A DNA stretch of 64,000 nucleotides from Gluconacetobacter johannae (GCF_025994435.1 NZ_BAQK01000004.1:1-64000), one strand, 5' to 3'. Numbered from the stretch's first letter, positions 34,403 to 43,066 are shown. Numbers and translations: made by a program. The notes: generated by a model not told the origin, from the letters alone.

Positions 34403-35410
34403 TCAGGACCCGGACAGGCCCACCCCGGGCTCCAGCCCCGGCTTGTGGCCGGGCCGCCAGTGGATTTCCATCCATTGCCAGCCTGCCAGCGACGGCAGGC
34501 CCCAGGCGATCTCGCGCAGGCGCTTGATGAGCGACAGGCCGATCGAGACGGCCGGCGGCAGGCCGAACAGGCTGCCGATGATGACGAACCCGCCCTCGGA
34601 CACGCCCAGGGCGCCGGGGATGGCAAACCCCGCCGATTTCGCCGCCTGCCCCACGCTTTCGATCACGAAGCCGCTGGCCAGCGACCGGTCCTGGCCCATG
34701 AAATGCAGGATGAGGCAGACCTCGACCGCGCCCAGCGACCATCCCGCCAGTTGCAGCCCCCCGGCACGCAACGACCGGCCGGGCGCCTTGTACAGGCCCA
34801 GGATCTCGGCATGCAGGCCGCGTATGCCGTCCACGCCGCTCCATCCCAGATGGGCGGCGATGCGGATCAGCAGCCTCTCGACGATCGAGATCGCGCCCAG
34901 GCACTGGCTGCCCAGGAACACCGCGCCCAGCAGCAGCGCGACGCCGGCGCTTTCGACCAGTTCGTCGGTGAGGGCCGAACGTTTCACCAGGACCAGCAGG
35001 ATGCCCAGGCCGGCCAGCGTGAACACCACCTGGCTGAGCAGTTCGATCGTCAGGTCGCAGATCGTCGCGGCGGCGGCCCGGCGCAGCCCGGCTCCCCGGC
35101 GGGCCAGCAGGCGGGCCGACACGACCTCGCCCCCCACCTGGGCCACCGGCAGCAGATTGTTCACTCCCTCGCGCACGCAGCGCAGGGCGACCCAGTCGCG
35201 CAACGGCAGCGCCGGGGCGTCGTGCCCCGCGATGGTGCGCCACGACGCGGCCGCCAGCAGCACCTGCACGGCGTGGAACAGGATGGCCGCCACGATGCCC
35301 CATCCGCCCTGCGCGACAAGTCCCAGGATCGCGTGAAACCCGAACCGCGACAGCAGCCAGATCGTCAGCGCCATGCCGAACAGCCCGGCCGTGAACGTAA
35401 CCAGCCTCAT
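34403..35410 (-). CDS. hpnL: Hopanoid-associated membrane protein HpnL
   Basis: A 335-residue integral membrane protein of the lysylphosphatidylglycerol synthase/UPF0104 superfamily, matching the HpnL group that is found with hopanoid genes. About seven to eight hydrophobic helices; conserved segments include REGVNNLLPVAQVGGE, ESVGQAAKSAGFAIPGALGVSEGG and LIKRLREIAWGLPSL. Its precise function is unknown. It follows ribH by 64 bases and precedes hpnN, both on the minus strand, so it may be read from the riboflavin operon. Confidence 0.9.
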   Translation of the reverse strand: MRLVTFTAGLFGMALTIWLLSRFGFHAILGLVAQGGWGIVAAILFHAVQVLLAAASWRTIAGHDAPALPLRDWVALRCVREGVNNLLPVAQVGGEVVSARLLARRGAGLRRAAAATICDLTIELLSQVVFTLAGLGILLVLVKRSALTDELVESAGVALLLGAVFLGSQCLGAISIVERLLIRIAAHLGWSGVDGIRGLHAEILGLYKAPGRSLRAGGLQLAGWSLGAVEVCLILHFMGQDRSLASGFVIESVGQAAKSAGFAIPGALGVSEGGFVIIGSLFGLPPAVSIGLSLIKRLREIAWGLPSLAGWQWMEIHWRPGHKPGLEPGVGLSGS

Positions 35411-35474
35411 CCCATGCCCCCGCGCCGGCCGGGTCGCCGTCCGGGCGACGGCGGCGGTCGGCGGGTCGAGCGTA

Positions 35475-35957
35475 TCAGCCCTTGATTTTCTGTATCAAGG
35501 CCAGACTTTCGACGCAGGCGGCGGCAGCCTCGCGACCCTTGTTATGTTCATCCGCGCCCGAGCGCACGCGGGCCTGTTCGTCGGTGTAGGTGGTCAGCAC
35601 GCCGAACGCGACCGGGACTTCGGTGGCCAGCGACGCCTGCATCAGGCCCATGGCGGCCCCCAGGCTGATGAATTCGAAATGCGCCGTGTCGCCCTTGATG
35701 ACGCAGCCCAGGCAGATCACCCCGTCATAGCGCCCGGTGCGGGCCAGCGTCTGCGCCAGCAGCGGCAGTTCGTAGGCGCCGGGGGCATAGAGCACGTCGC
35801 CCTCGGCCACCGTGATGTCGTGTTCGCGCAGCCAGTCCAGCGCCCCGTCGCGCAGGCCGTGGGTCACGGGTTCGTTGAAACGGCTGACCACGATCGCCAG
35901 GCGCGGCGGACGCACGAACGTCAGGTCCGGGGCGGGGGACGGGGTATGGGTGCTCAT
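35475..35957 (-). CDS. ribH: 6,7-dimethyl-8-ribityllumazine synthase
   Basis: Makes the lumazine precursor of riboflavin from the ribityl-pyrimidine and dihydroxybutanone phosphate, forming an icosahedral or pentameric shell. The 160-residue protein has the substrate motifs VSRFNEPVTHGL, PGAYELPLLAQTL, LGCVIKGDTAHFEFI and GVLTTYTDEQA. Normal length. Lies 21 bases downstream of ribBA in the operon ribD-ribE-ribBA-ribH. Confidence 0.96.
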   Translation of the reverse strand: MSTHTPSPAPDLTFVRPPRLAIVVSRFNEPVTHGLRDGALDWLREHDITVAEGDVLYAPGAYELPLLAQTLARTGRYDGVICLGCVIKGDTAHFEFISLGAAMGLMQASLATEVPVAFGVLTTYTDEQARVRSGADEHNKGREAAAACVESLALIQKIKG

Positions 35958-35978
35958 GTCAGGGTCTTTCCGGTCATA

Positions 35979-37241
35979 TTATTCGGCCGCCGTGCTGAGG
36001 GCGGTGCACAGCTGATGGCCCATGCGCGTGCGCTTGGCGTCCAGATAGGCGCGGTTGAACGGGTTGGGCGGGATTTCCAGCCCGATCCGGCTGCGGACGG
36101 CGAAGCCATGCCGTTCCACCGCCACGATCTTGGCCGGGTTGTTGGTCATCAGGTCCAGCGTCCTGACCCCCAGCGCCCGCAGGATCGCCGCCGCCGCCGT
36201 CCAGTCGCGGGCGTCGGTCTCGAACCCCAGACGGTGGTTGGCGTCCACCGTGTCGAATCCCTTGTCCTGCAAGGCGTAGGCGCGGATCTTGTTCGCAAGC
36301 CCGATCCCCCGCCCCTCATGCCCGCGCAGGTACAGCAGCACGCCGCTGTCGGCCGCGCCGATGCGGTGCAGCGCGGTCTGGAGCTGCGCCCCGCAATCGC
36401 AGCGCAGCGAGCCCAGCGCGTCGCCCGTCACGCATTCGGAATGCAGCCGCACCAGCGGCACCGCGCCGGCCCGGCCCGGATCGCCCTTGACCAGGGCCAC
36501 ATGTTCGGTCCCGTCGGAGGCGCGGAAGGCGTGGATCACCAGATCCTCGCCGCCATAGCTGCTGGGCAGCGCGGCCTGGGCCACCTTCTCGATCCGCCCT
36601 TCCGGGTCGGCCGGCGTCGCGGCGCGGCGCTCCAGCCAGCCGACCAGTTCGGCGATCGACAGGAGGGGCAGGCCATGCCGCGCGGCATAGGGGCGCAGGT
36701 CGTCCATCCGCGCCATCGACCCGTCCTCGTTCATGATCTCGCAGATCACCGCCGCCGGCGCCCGGCCCGCCAGGCGCGCCAGTTCGATCGAGGCCTCGGT
36801 ATGGCCGTTGCGCGCCAGCACGCCGCCGGGGACGGCGCGCAGCGGAAAGACATGGCCGGGCGACACCAGGTCGGCCGGGCCGGCGTCCACCGCCACGGCG
36901 GCCTGGATGGTGCGGGCGCGGTCGGCGGCGGAAATGCCGGTGTCCACGCCCTCGCGCGCCTCGATCGAGACGGTGAACGCGGTTTCGCGCGGGCAGGTGT
37001 TCACCTGCGTCATCATCGACAGGCCCAGGCGATCCACCTGTTCGGCCTCCAGCGGCAGGCAGACCAGGCCGCGCCCGTGGGTGACCATGAAGTTGATCGC
37101 CTGCGGCGTGACCAGGTCGGCGGCCATGACCAGGTCGCCCTCGTTCTCGCGATCCTCGTCATCGACCAGAACCACCATGCCGCCCGCGCGGATCGCCGCG
37201 ATCGCGGCTTCCAGCGCGGGGCTCATCACCGGTACTGACAT
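35979..37241 (-). CDS. ribBA: Bifunctional DHBP synthase / GTP cyclohydrolase II
   Basis: A 420-residue fusion supplying both riboflavin precursors. Residues 1-205 are DHBP synthase with the acidic motif DDEDRENEGD around residues 27-36 and RNGHTEASIEL. Residues from about 215 are GTP cyclohydrolase II with zinc ligands C270, C281 and C283 and RGHEGRGIGLANK; both halves look active, unlike some RibBA with a decayed second domain. The start at 37241 has GGAGA upstream and overlaps ribE by 16 bases; ATG 37226 is an alternative. Confidence 0.95.
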   Translation of the reverse strand: MSVPVMSPALEAAIAAIRAGGMVVLVDDEDRENEGDLVMAADLVTPQAINFMVTHGRGLVCLPLEAEQVDRLGLSMMTQVNTCPRETAFTVSIEAREGVDTGISAADRARTIQAAVAVDAGPADLVSPGHVFPLRAVPGGVLARNGHTEASIELARLAGRAPAAVICEIMNEDGSMARMDDLRPYAARHGLPLLSIAELVGWLERRAATPADPEGRIEKVAQAALPSSYGGEDLVIHAFRASDGTEHVALVKGDPGRAGAVPLVRLHSECVTGDALGSLRCDCGAQLQTALHRIGAADSGVLLYLRGHEGRGIGLANKIRAYALQDKGFDTVDANHRLGFETDARDWTAAAAILRALGVRTLDLMTNNPAKIVAVERHGFAVRSRIGLEIPPNPFNRAYLDAKRTRMGHQLCTALSTAAE

Positions 37242-37843
37242 AGGGTCTCCACATATTTCGCGATCACGTCGACCTCGACATTCACGGCGTCGCCCGGCGC
37301 CATGGCGCCCAGGGTGGTGTGCGTCCAGGTATGGGGGATAATCATCAGGGCGACGGCGAAGGCGTCGGGGCCGGCGTCCCCGGCCCCGACCTCGCCGATC
37401 TCGTTCAGGGTCAGGCTGATGCCGTCCAGCGTGATCGACCCCTTTTCCACCAGATAGCGACGCAGGCTCGCGGGGACGCCGAAGACGACGCGCCGCGCCT
37501 CGCCCGCCCGCTCGGCCGACAGCAGGCACGCGGTGCCGTCCACATGGCCCTGCACGATATGGCCGGACAGACGGGTGGCCGGCGTGACCGCGCGTTCCAG
37601 ATTGACGCGGCTGCCCTCGGCCAGCCGGCCCAGCGTCGTGCGGTCCAGCGTTTCCGCGCTGATGAAGAACGCCGCGTTCCCCGTCGCATCATAGTCGGTG
37701 ACGGTCAGGCACACGCCGTTGACCGCGACGCTCTCCCCCATCGACAGATCGCCGATGCCCGTCGCCACCGCGATACGCAGCGACCGGTCCCCACGGGTGG
37801 CGGCCGTGACGGTGCCCAGATGTTCTATGATGCCGGAAAACAT
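37226..37843 (-). CDS. ribE: Riboflavin synthase, alpha chain
   Basis: Converts two lumazines into riboflavin and pyrimidinedione. The 205-residue protein shows the internal duplication of the family: MFSGIIEHLGTV at the start, then VAVNGVCLTVTD in the first half and ITLDGISLTLNEI in the second, with GHIVQGHVDGT between. The start overlaps the ribD end by 19 bases and its end overlaps ribBA. A complete-length enzyme. Confidence 0.95.
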   Translation of the reverse strand: MFSGIIEHLGTVTAATRGDRSLRIAVATGIGDLSMGESVAVNGVCLTVTDYDATGNAAFFISAETLDRTTLGRLAEGSRVNLERAVTPATRLSGHIVQGHVDGTACLLSAERAGEARRVVFGVPASLRRYLVEKGSITLDGISLTLNEIGEVGAGDAGPDAFAVALMIIPHTWTHTTLGAMAPGDAVNVEVDVIAKYVETLCQYR

Positions 37844-38886
37844 GCTTCCTCCCTTGGCGCGGCCAGGCCGGGGACCAGGCGCAGCGGCGTGTCCGTCCCG
37901 TTCCTGACCGCGATATCCATCCGTTCGCGCCCCGCCGGCGTAACCCCGATGGTCAGCCAGTCGTCCCAGATCCCCTCCGCCCGCATCGCATCCAGCAGGG
38001 CCGGCCCGGCCTCGACCAGCGCCCACAGCGCCCCGGCCTCGCCCAGCAGCGCGGGGACCCGCGCGATATCGTCACAGCTCCGCACATCGAACCCCCGGGC
38101 CGTGGCCGCCGCGCGCCAGTCGTCCGGCAGGCGTCCCCGCCGGTCGCACACCACCAGCAGGCGCCCGGCGCGGCCCGCGTGGTCGGGCACCCGGCGCACA
38201 TCCAGCCCTGGCCGATCGGCCAGCACGGTGCCGATGCCGGTCACCACCGCGTCGGTCGCCCGGCGCAGGCGGTGCGCCACGTCCAGCGCGCCATCGGAGG
38301 TAAAGGTCGTCCGTCCCGCCGGCGGGATCATGGAGCCGTCGGCCGCGACGGCCTGCTTGACCGTCATCCACGCCCGGCCGGTGCGCGACCAGTGGACGAA
38401 GGGGGCGATCAGCGCCCGGCAGTCGGCGGCCAATGCGGCAGCATCGGAATCAGGCAGGTCCGCCAGCATGCGGACATCGCATCCGGCCGCGCGCAGGCGC
38501 GCGGCGCCTCCGCCGGCGACACGGGGGTTGGGATCGGCGGCCCCGACCCACACCGCGCGGATGGGCGAGGCCAGGATCGCCTCGGAACAGGGGCCGGTGC
38601 GGCCGGTGTGGTTGCAGGGTTCCAGGGTGACGACGGCCGTCGCCGCGCGGTCGATCAGCCCCTGCCGCGCGCAGGTCCGCAGGGCCAGGGCCTCGGCATG
38701 CGGGGCGCCGGCGCGGTGATGGGCGGCAACGGTCAGGATTTCGCCCTGGGCATCCAGGATGGCGCAGCCGACGGGGGGATTGGGGGCGGTGGCGCCCATA
38801 TGGCGCGACGCCTCGGCAAGCGCGGCCCGGAACGCCCGGCCGATGATGGGGGAAAGACCATCCGGATCGCAATCCGGACGACGCAT
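37825..38886 (-). CDS. ribD: Bifunctional riboflavin deaminase/reductase
   Basis: Catalyses deamination and reduction of the pyrimidine intermediate. The N-terminal deaminase has the zinc motif HAE at residues 63-65 with C91 and C100 in EPCNHTGRTGPC; the C-terminal reductase domain begins about residue 150. Start uncertain: ATG 38886 gives the usual family N-terminus; ATG 38928 adds 14 residues; neither has a clear ribosome-binding site, which fits a riboswitch-controlled start. First gene of the rib operon, 113 bases after the FMN riboswitch. Confidence 0.93.
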   Translation of the reverse strand: MRRPDCDPDGLSPIIGRAFRAALAEASRHMGATAPNPPVGCAILDAQGEILTVAAHHRAGAPHAEALALRTCARQGLIDRAATAVVTLEPCNHTGRTGPCSEAILASPIRAVWVGAADPNPRVAGGGAARLRAAGCDVRMLADLPDSDAAALAADCRALIAPFVHWSRTGRAWMTVKQAVAADGSMIPPAGRTTFTSDGALDVAHRLRRATDAVVTGIGTVLADRPGLDVRRVPDHAGRAGRLLVVCDRRGRLPDDWRAAATARGFDVRSCDDIARVPALLGEAGALWALVEAGPALLDAMRAEGIWDDWLTIGVTPAGRERMDIAVRNGTDTPLRLVPGLAAPREEACFPAS

Positions 38887-38999
38887 CCCCGAGCTTACCG
38901 AAACCTCAGCCAAGACAAGCGGTCCCATCCTACCGGACGGACCCGGGGCGCAACAGACCACACAGCACGCGCCACCACGTGGCGCCTCCGCACAGGCCT

Positions 39000-39160
39000 C
39001 GTTCTCTATCATCCGGACTATACCGTCGGCCCCGGAGTCACACCGGGTCTGCTGTCCCCGTCCGGCCGGAAGGCCGTGCGGGCGCTCGCGGGCTGATGCG
39101 CCGGTCCGAAAACCGGATGCAAATACCGCCGGTGGGGACTTTCACCCCGCCCCGAGAACG
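39000..39160 (-). promoter_or_regulatory. FMN riboswitch (RFN element)
   Basis: The minus strand carries the full RFN core: the GGGGTGAAAGTCCCCACCGG hairpin, AGCCCGCGAGCGCC, a variable arm, GACAGCAGACCCGGTGTGA, CCGGGGCCGACGGTATAGTC and closing GATGATAGAGAACG, flanked by the P1 stem (CGTTCTC with GAGAACG). It stands upstream of ribD and should shut down the rib operon when FMN is abundant. After it comes a strong stem GGCGCCAC/GTGGCGCC (around 38970-38986) with no T tract, so control of translation initiation is more likely than termination. Confidence 0.95.
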
Positions 39161-39286
39161 TCAATAACCCGGTCACACGAACCGGAATGCGCTATTATTG
39201 GGAAGGAACGAACCAAAAAGCAAGGCTCGCGTCGCGCCTGGCGCGCGGGGCCGCGCGCGACCGGCGGGCAGCAAACCTATGGCAAG

Positions 39287-39375
39287 GGCTTTGACCTTGA
39301 CCCACCAAAGGGCTCGGCCCTTTGGAAACCCCCGACTTTATGCATGTCGGGGTGCAAGGGCCTCGGCCCTTGACG
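39287..39375. repeat. Palindromic intergenic repeat, copy R5
   Basis: CCTTGACCCA then CCAAAGGGC-TCG-GCCCTTTGG (39304-39324), GGAAACCC, a CCCGAC/GTCGGG hairpin (39331-39351), and CAAGGGCCTCGGCCCTTG (39355-39372). The left half is the reverse complement of copy R1. It separates the entericidin gene end from the riboswitch and fills part of the 230-base gap there. Confidence 0.8.
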
Positions 39376-39390
39376 GCTTGGATGACAAAA

Positions 39391-39597
39391 CTACTGGGGG
39401 GATGCGCCGGTCGAATGGGTGATATGTCCTTGCGTCGCGTTTGCCCCCCGCGAGACGTCATGACCGACCGAGCTGACGTCCTCGCCGGCCCCCCGCACGG
39501 TGTTGCAGGCCGACAGTCCCGCCGACATGCCCAGCATCGCCACCGTCACCAGAACGGCGCGGCAGAGGCTGGATGTCGGAAAACGATCGTGGCTCAT
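39391..39597 (-). CDS. Entericidin A/B family lipoprotein
   Basis: A 68-residue small lipoprotein. A positively charged N-terminus and a hydrophobic stretch lead to the lipobox LSAC with C31 as the lipidated residue, then CNTVRGAGEDVSSVGHDVSRGAN, the entericidin core. AGGAGG sits six bases before the ATG. E. coli has an entericidin toxin/antidote pair (ecnA/ecnB); here one gene only is present, as is common outside enterobacteria, where the role is unclear. Divergent from the symporter gene. Confidence 0.9.
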   Translation of the reverse strand: MSHDRFPTSSLCRAVLVTVAMLGMSAGLSACNTVRGAGEDVSSVGHDVSRGANATQGHITHSTGASPQ

Positions 39598-39693
39598 GGA
39601 AGCCTCCTGTACAGATTGGCATCCTCCAGAAACCCTGCGGGCGGGGCAAAGTTCCTCCCGGCCTTCCGCCTCCACTGCCCCGAACGGAGATCC

Positions 39694-41208
39694 ATGTCCC
39701 TGACCGAACCCGCGATCATCGGCCTGTGCCTGCTGGCCCTCGCCGCCCTGTCGTTGCGCCTGGCGCGGAGGGACCGGGCGGCGCCGGGGCGGGCCGGACG
39801 TCCGGGCCACGACCTGCCGACCTGGGCCATCTGCCTGTCCATCGTCGCCACCGAGACCTCGACCCTGACCGTCATCAGCGTGCCGGGGGTGGCCTATGGC
39901 GGCGGCCTGGTGTTCGTCGGGCTGGGCCTGGGCTACGTCGCCGGGCGGATCGTCGTGGCGTGGCTGCTGCTGCCGCTGTATGCGCGCGACGGGTTTTCCA
40001 GCGCCTACCAGTATCTGGGCGAACGGTTCGGGCGCGGGATGCAGCGCCTGGCCTCGGCCGTCTTCCTGGGCACGCGGCTGCTGGCCGAGGGGGTGCGGCT
40101 GTTCGCCTCCACCCTGCCCATCTGCGCGCTGCTGGCGGCGGCGCACCTGCCGGCCGGGCCGCTGCCGGTGCTGGTCGGGCTGACGGCGCTGACCGCCGCC
40201 TATACCGCGGCCGGGGGGCTGCGGGCCGTCGTCTGGTCCGACAGCATCCAGTTCGGCCTCTATACGCTGGGGGCCGTCCTGTGCATCGGCCTGCTGCTGC
40301 CCCATGCCGACCGGGCGGCGCTGGGGGCGGCGTGGCGCGCCGGCCGTCTCGCGATCTTCCACGGCGACGACGCCATCCTGACGTCGCCCTATGCCCCGGC
40401 GACGGCGCTGGTGGGCGGGGCGATCCTGTCCATGGCCTCGCACGGGGCGGACCAGTTGATGGTCCAGCGCGTGCTGGCGGCCCGGTCGCTGCGCGCGGCG
40501 CGGATCGCCATGGTCGGCAGCGCGGTCGTCGTCACCGGCCTGTTCGGCCTGCTGTCGGCGGTGGGGGTGCTGCTGTGGGTCCGCAATGGCGGGGCGTCGC
40601 CGGCCGCGCTGGGGCTGCGTTCGCCCGACGCGCTGTTTCCCGCCTTCATCGCCCGCGACCTGCCGCCGGCCCTGTCGGCGCTGCTGATTGCGGGCATCAT
40701 CAGCGCCACGATGGGATCGCTGTCCTCGGCGCTGAACGCGATGACCGGCTCGACCCTGGCGGACCTGCTGCCGGCCGCGGCATGGCGGGGGCGGATCGGG
40801 GCGGCGACGCTGTCGCGCGGCATCACCGTGCTGTGGGCGGTGCTGCTGATCGGGGCGGCGTCGTGCTTTTCGAATACCGGCCGGTCGGCCGTGGTCTTCG
40901 GCCTGTCGATCGCCGGCTATTCCTACGGCGCGCTGCTGGGCGCGTTCCTGTTCGGGCTGCTGGTGCCGGGCGCGCGGCAGCGCGACGCCGTGCCGGCCTT
41001 CGCCGGCACGCTGGCGGTCATGGCGGCGCTGATCCTGTTCGTGCATCCGGGCGGCCGCGACATCGCCTTCCCCTGGCTGGTGCCCATCGGGGTCGCCGCG
41101 ACCTTCGCCATCGGGCTGGCCTGCCGGCTGCGGCCCCGCCCGGCCTTTCGCGACGCGGCGGCCCGCCCTACGCTGGATCCGACCGAGATGGAGCACGAGA
41201 CACGATGA
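39694..41208 (+). CDS. Sodium:solute symporter (SSS family)
   Basis: A 504-residue polytopic transporter with about 13 helices of the SSS/SLC5 family. Family segments: ATETSTLTVISVPGVAYGGG in the second helix region, YLGERFG, YTAAGGLRAVVWSDSIQF, and ISATMGSLSSALNAMTGS with sodium-site residues. Start 39694 has GGAG five bases upstream. The stop overlaps the start of the serine hydrolase gene (ATGA), so the hydrolase product, or its substrate, is probably the transported solute. Solute unknown; a sugar or muropeptide fragment is the best guess. Confidence 0.88.
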   Translation: MSLTEPAIIGLCLLALAALSLRLARRDRAAPGRAGRPGHDLPTWAICLSIVATETSTLTVISVPGVAYGGGLVFVGLGLGYVAGRIVVAWLLLPLYARDGFSSAYQYLGERFGRGMQRLASAVFLGTRLLAEGVRLFASTLPICALLAAAHLPAGPLPVLVGLTALTAAYTAAGGLRAVVWSDSIQFGLYTLGAVLCIGLLLPHADRAALGAAWRAGRLAIFHGDDAILTSPYAPATALVGGAILSMASHGADQLMVQRVLAARSLRAARIAMVGSAVVVTGLFGLLSAVGVLLWVRNGGASPAALGLRSPDALFPAFIARDLPPALSALLIAGIISATMGSLSSALNAMTGSTLADLLPAAAWRGRIGAATLSRGITVLWAVLLIGAASCFSNTGRSAVVFGLSIAGYSYGALLGAFLFGLLVPGARQRDAVPAFAGTLAVMAALILFVHPGGRDIAFPWLVPIGVAATFAIGLACRLRPRPAFRDAAARPTLDPTEMEHETR

Positions 41209-42362
41209 GCGGATCCAGCCGACGGACCATGCTGCGCCTGATGCTGGCCGCCGGGGGTGCCGGAATGGCGGGGGGCTGCGCGGCGGGCGTCCCTGGCCCG
41301 TTCGCCCCGGTCGACCGGCTGGTGGACCGCGCGATCGCCGACGGGCAGACCCCGGGGGCCGTCGTCGTGGTCGGCCATGGCGGGCGGATCGTCCATCACC
41401 GCGCCTACGGGCGCCGCGCCCTGGTCCCGGCGCGCGAGCCGCTGGACGAGGGCACGCTCTATGACATGGCGTCGCTGACCAAGCCGGTCGCGACCACCGT
41501 CGCGCTCATGCAGTTTTACGAGGCCGGGGCCTTCCGGCTGGACGACCCGGCGTGCCGCTACCTTCCGGACTTCGCGCGGAACGGCAAGGCGGCGATCACG
41601 ATCCGCCATCTGCTGACGCATTATTCCGGCCTGCCGCCCGACCTGGACCTGTCCACGCCGTGGACCGGCCGCGACGAGGCCGCCCGCCGGGTCATGGAAA
41701 CGCGCCCCGACCACCCGGCGGGCGAATGCTTCGTCTACAGCGACATCAACTTCATCACGCTCGGCCTGCTGGTGCAGCATTTCTCGCACGACACGCTGGA
41801 CCATTACGTCCAGACCCGGGTGCTGGACCCGCTGGGCATGGCGCGCTCGCGCTTCCTGCCGCCGCCCGCGTGGCGGCCGTCCATCGCACCGACCCAGTTC
41901 GACGACCAGCATGTCATGCTGCGCGGCGTCGTCCACGACCCCACGTCGCGCCGCATGGGCGGAGTCGCAGGCCATGCGGGCCTGTTCTCGGACGCCGCCG
42001 ACATGGCGGTCTATGCCCAGGCGCTGCTGGACCGCCGCGCCGGGCGACCCAGCGCCTATCCGCTGAAACCCGAGACCCTGATGCTGATGACCACGCCCCA
42101 GCAGCCCGCCGGCCGGCCGGATCTGCGCGGCCTGGGCTGGGATATCCACACCCATTACTCCACGCCGCGCGGCGACGTCTTCCCGGTGGGGTCGTTCGGC
42201 CACACCGGCTTCACCGGGACGTCGCTGTGGCTGGACCCCGGCAGCGACAGCTATGTGCTGATCCTGACGAACCGGGTTCATCCCGACGGCGGGCACAGCG
42301 TCGTGCGCCTGCGCCACGATGTCGCCACGGCAGCCGCGCGGGTGCTGATTCCGGGGACCTGA
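41205..42362 (+). CDS. Beta-lactamase-fold serine hydrolase, exported
   Basis: A 385-residue serine hydrolase of the class-C beta-lactamase/penicillin-binding protein family. The nucleophile motif SxxK is SLTK at residues 90-93; YSD replaces the usual YxN; HTGFTG stands for KTG. The N-terminus (RRTMLRLMLAAGGAGMAGGC) looks like a signal peptide with twin arginine and a weak lipobox at C25. Such proteins act as esterases, amidases or DD-peptidases; B. subtilis AmiE of the MurNAc pathway belongs here. Translationally coupled to the symporter gene. Confidence 0.85.
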   Translation: MSGSSRRTMLRLMLAAGGAGMAGGCAAGVPGPFAPVDRLVDRAIADGQTPGAVVVVGHGGRIVHHRAYGRRALVPAREPLDEGTLYDMASLTKPVATTVALMQFYEAGAFRLDDPACRYLPDFARNGKAAITIRHLLTHYSGLPPDLDLSTPWTGRDEAARRVMETRPDHPAGECFVYSDINFITLGLLVQHFSHDTLDHYVQTRVLDPLGMARSRFLPPPAWRPSIAPTQFDDQHVMLRGVVHDPTSRRMGGVAGHAGLFSDAADMAVYAQALLDRRAGRPSAYPLKPETLMLMTTPQQPAGRPDLRGLGWDIHTHYSTPRGDVFPVGSFGHTGFTGTSLWLDPGSDSYVLILTNRVHPDGGHSVVRLRHDVATAAARVLIPGT

Positions 42363-42473
42363 TCCGGCGCGGTCACGGATTGTTTTCCGGCGGTTGTCCC
42401 GCCCCCCGGCATCCATGACGGATCTGCCGCGTAATGCGGCATGAGCCGGAGATCCCGCCGGGAGACCGCCCCC

Positions 42474-42548
42474 ATGACCGCCCCCATGACCACCCCCATG
42501 GCCGTCCCTGCACCCATCCGCCATCGCGACGCAGAGGCCGGACCGTGA
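42474..42548 (+). CDS. Possible 24-residue leader peptide
   Basis: A short ORF (MTAPMTTPMAVPAPIRHRDA plus 4 residues) with GGGAGA eight bases before its ATG, whose stop overlaps the GTG start of the thioesterase gene by four bases (GTGA). Its DNA has three near-direct repeats of CCCCCATGACC. It may serve to couple translation. It may equally be chance; there is no homology evidence. Confidence 0.3.
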   Translation: MTAPMTTPMAVPAPIRHRDAEAGP

Positions 42549-43066
42549 CCCCCGACCCCGTGCAGGATCCTCCGCCCCCGCCGGGCTTCGTCCCCCTGCC
42601 CGACCTCGCCCCCGGCGGGTTCGATGCCCTGTCCGGCGGCTTCCTGGTCGCCGTCGAGGGCGGGCAGCTGGTCGGCGGATTCCGCGTCACGCCGTCCTGC
42701 TGCAATCGGGCGGGATTCTGCCACGGCGGGAAGCTGGCCAGCGTCTGCGACACCTATCTGGCGATGGCCGCCCTGTTCCGCGAGGATTTGCAGACGGGCT
42801 TCCTGCCGACGGTCTCGCTGAGCCTGGATTTCATGGCGGCGGTCCCGTGCGGGGTATGGGTGGAATTGCGGGCCGAAACACTACGCATCACGCGCAGCCT
42901 GGTCTTCGTCCAGGGGTTGGCCACCGTGGACGGCACGCCCGCCGCGCGCGCCGATGCGATCTATCACCGCCTGCCGCCGGGCGACGCCCACGGAGCGGAC
43001 ATCGGCGCCCTGCTGCGCGGCCTTCTGGGCCACGCCATCGCCGCCCGCGGCGGCATGGCCCCGTAA
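42545..43066 (+). CDS. PaaI-type acyl-CoA thioesterase (hotdog fold)
   Basis: A 173-residue hotdog-fold protein. The active-site segment GFCHGGKLASVCDTYLAMA is typical of the PaaI/4HBT group, followed by TVSLSLDFMAAVPCG and a strand region ending RADAIYHRLP. Expected to hydrolyse an acyl-CoA thioester; the acyl group is unknown. The start is uncertain: GTG 42545 follows a short coupled ORF, while the frame is open up to ATG 42434 without a ribosome-binding site. Upstream gap of 180 bases follows the serine hydrolase. Confidence 0.8.
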   Translation: MTPDPVQDPPPPPGFVPLPDLAPGGFDALSGGFLVAVEGGQLVGGFRVTPSCCNRAGFCHGGKLASVCDTYLAMAALFREDLQTGFLPTVSLSLDFMAAVPCGVWVELRAETLRITRSLVFVQGLATVDGTPAARADAIYHRLPPGDAHGADIGALLRGLLGHAIAARGGMAP

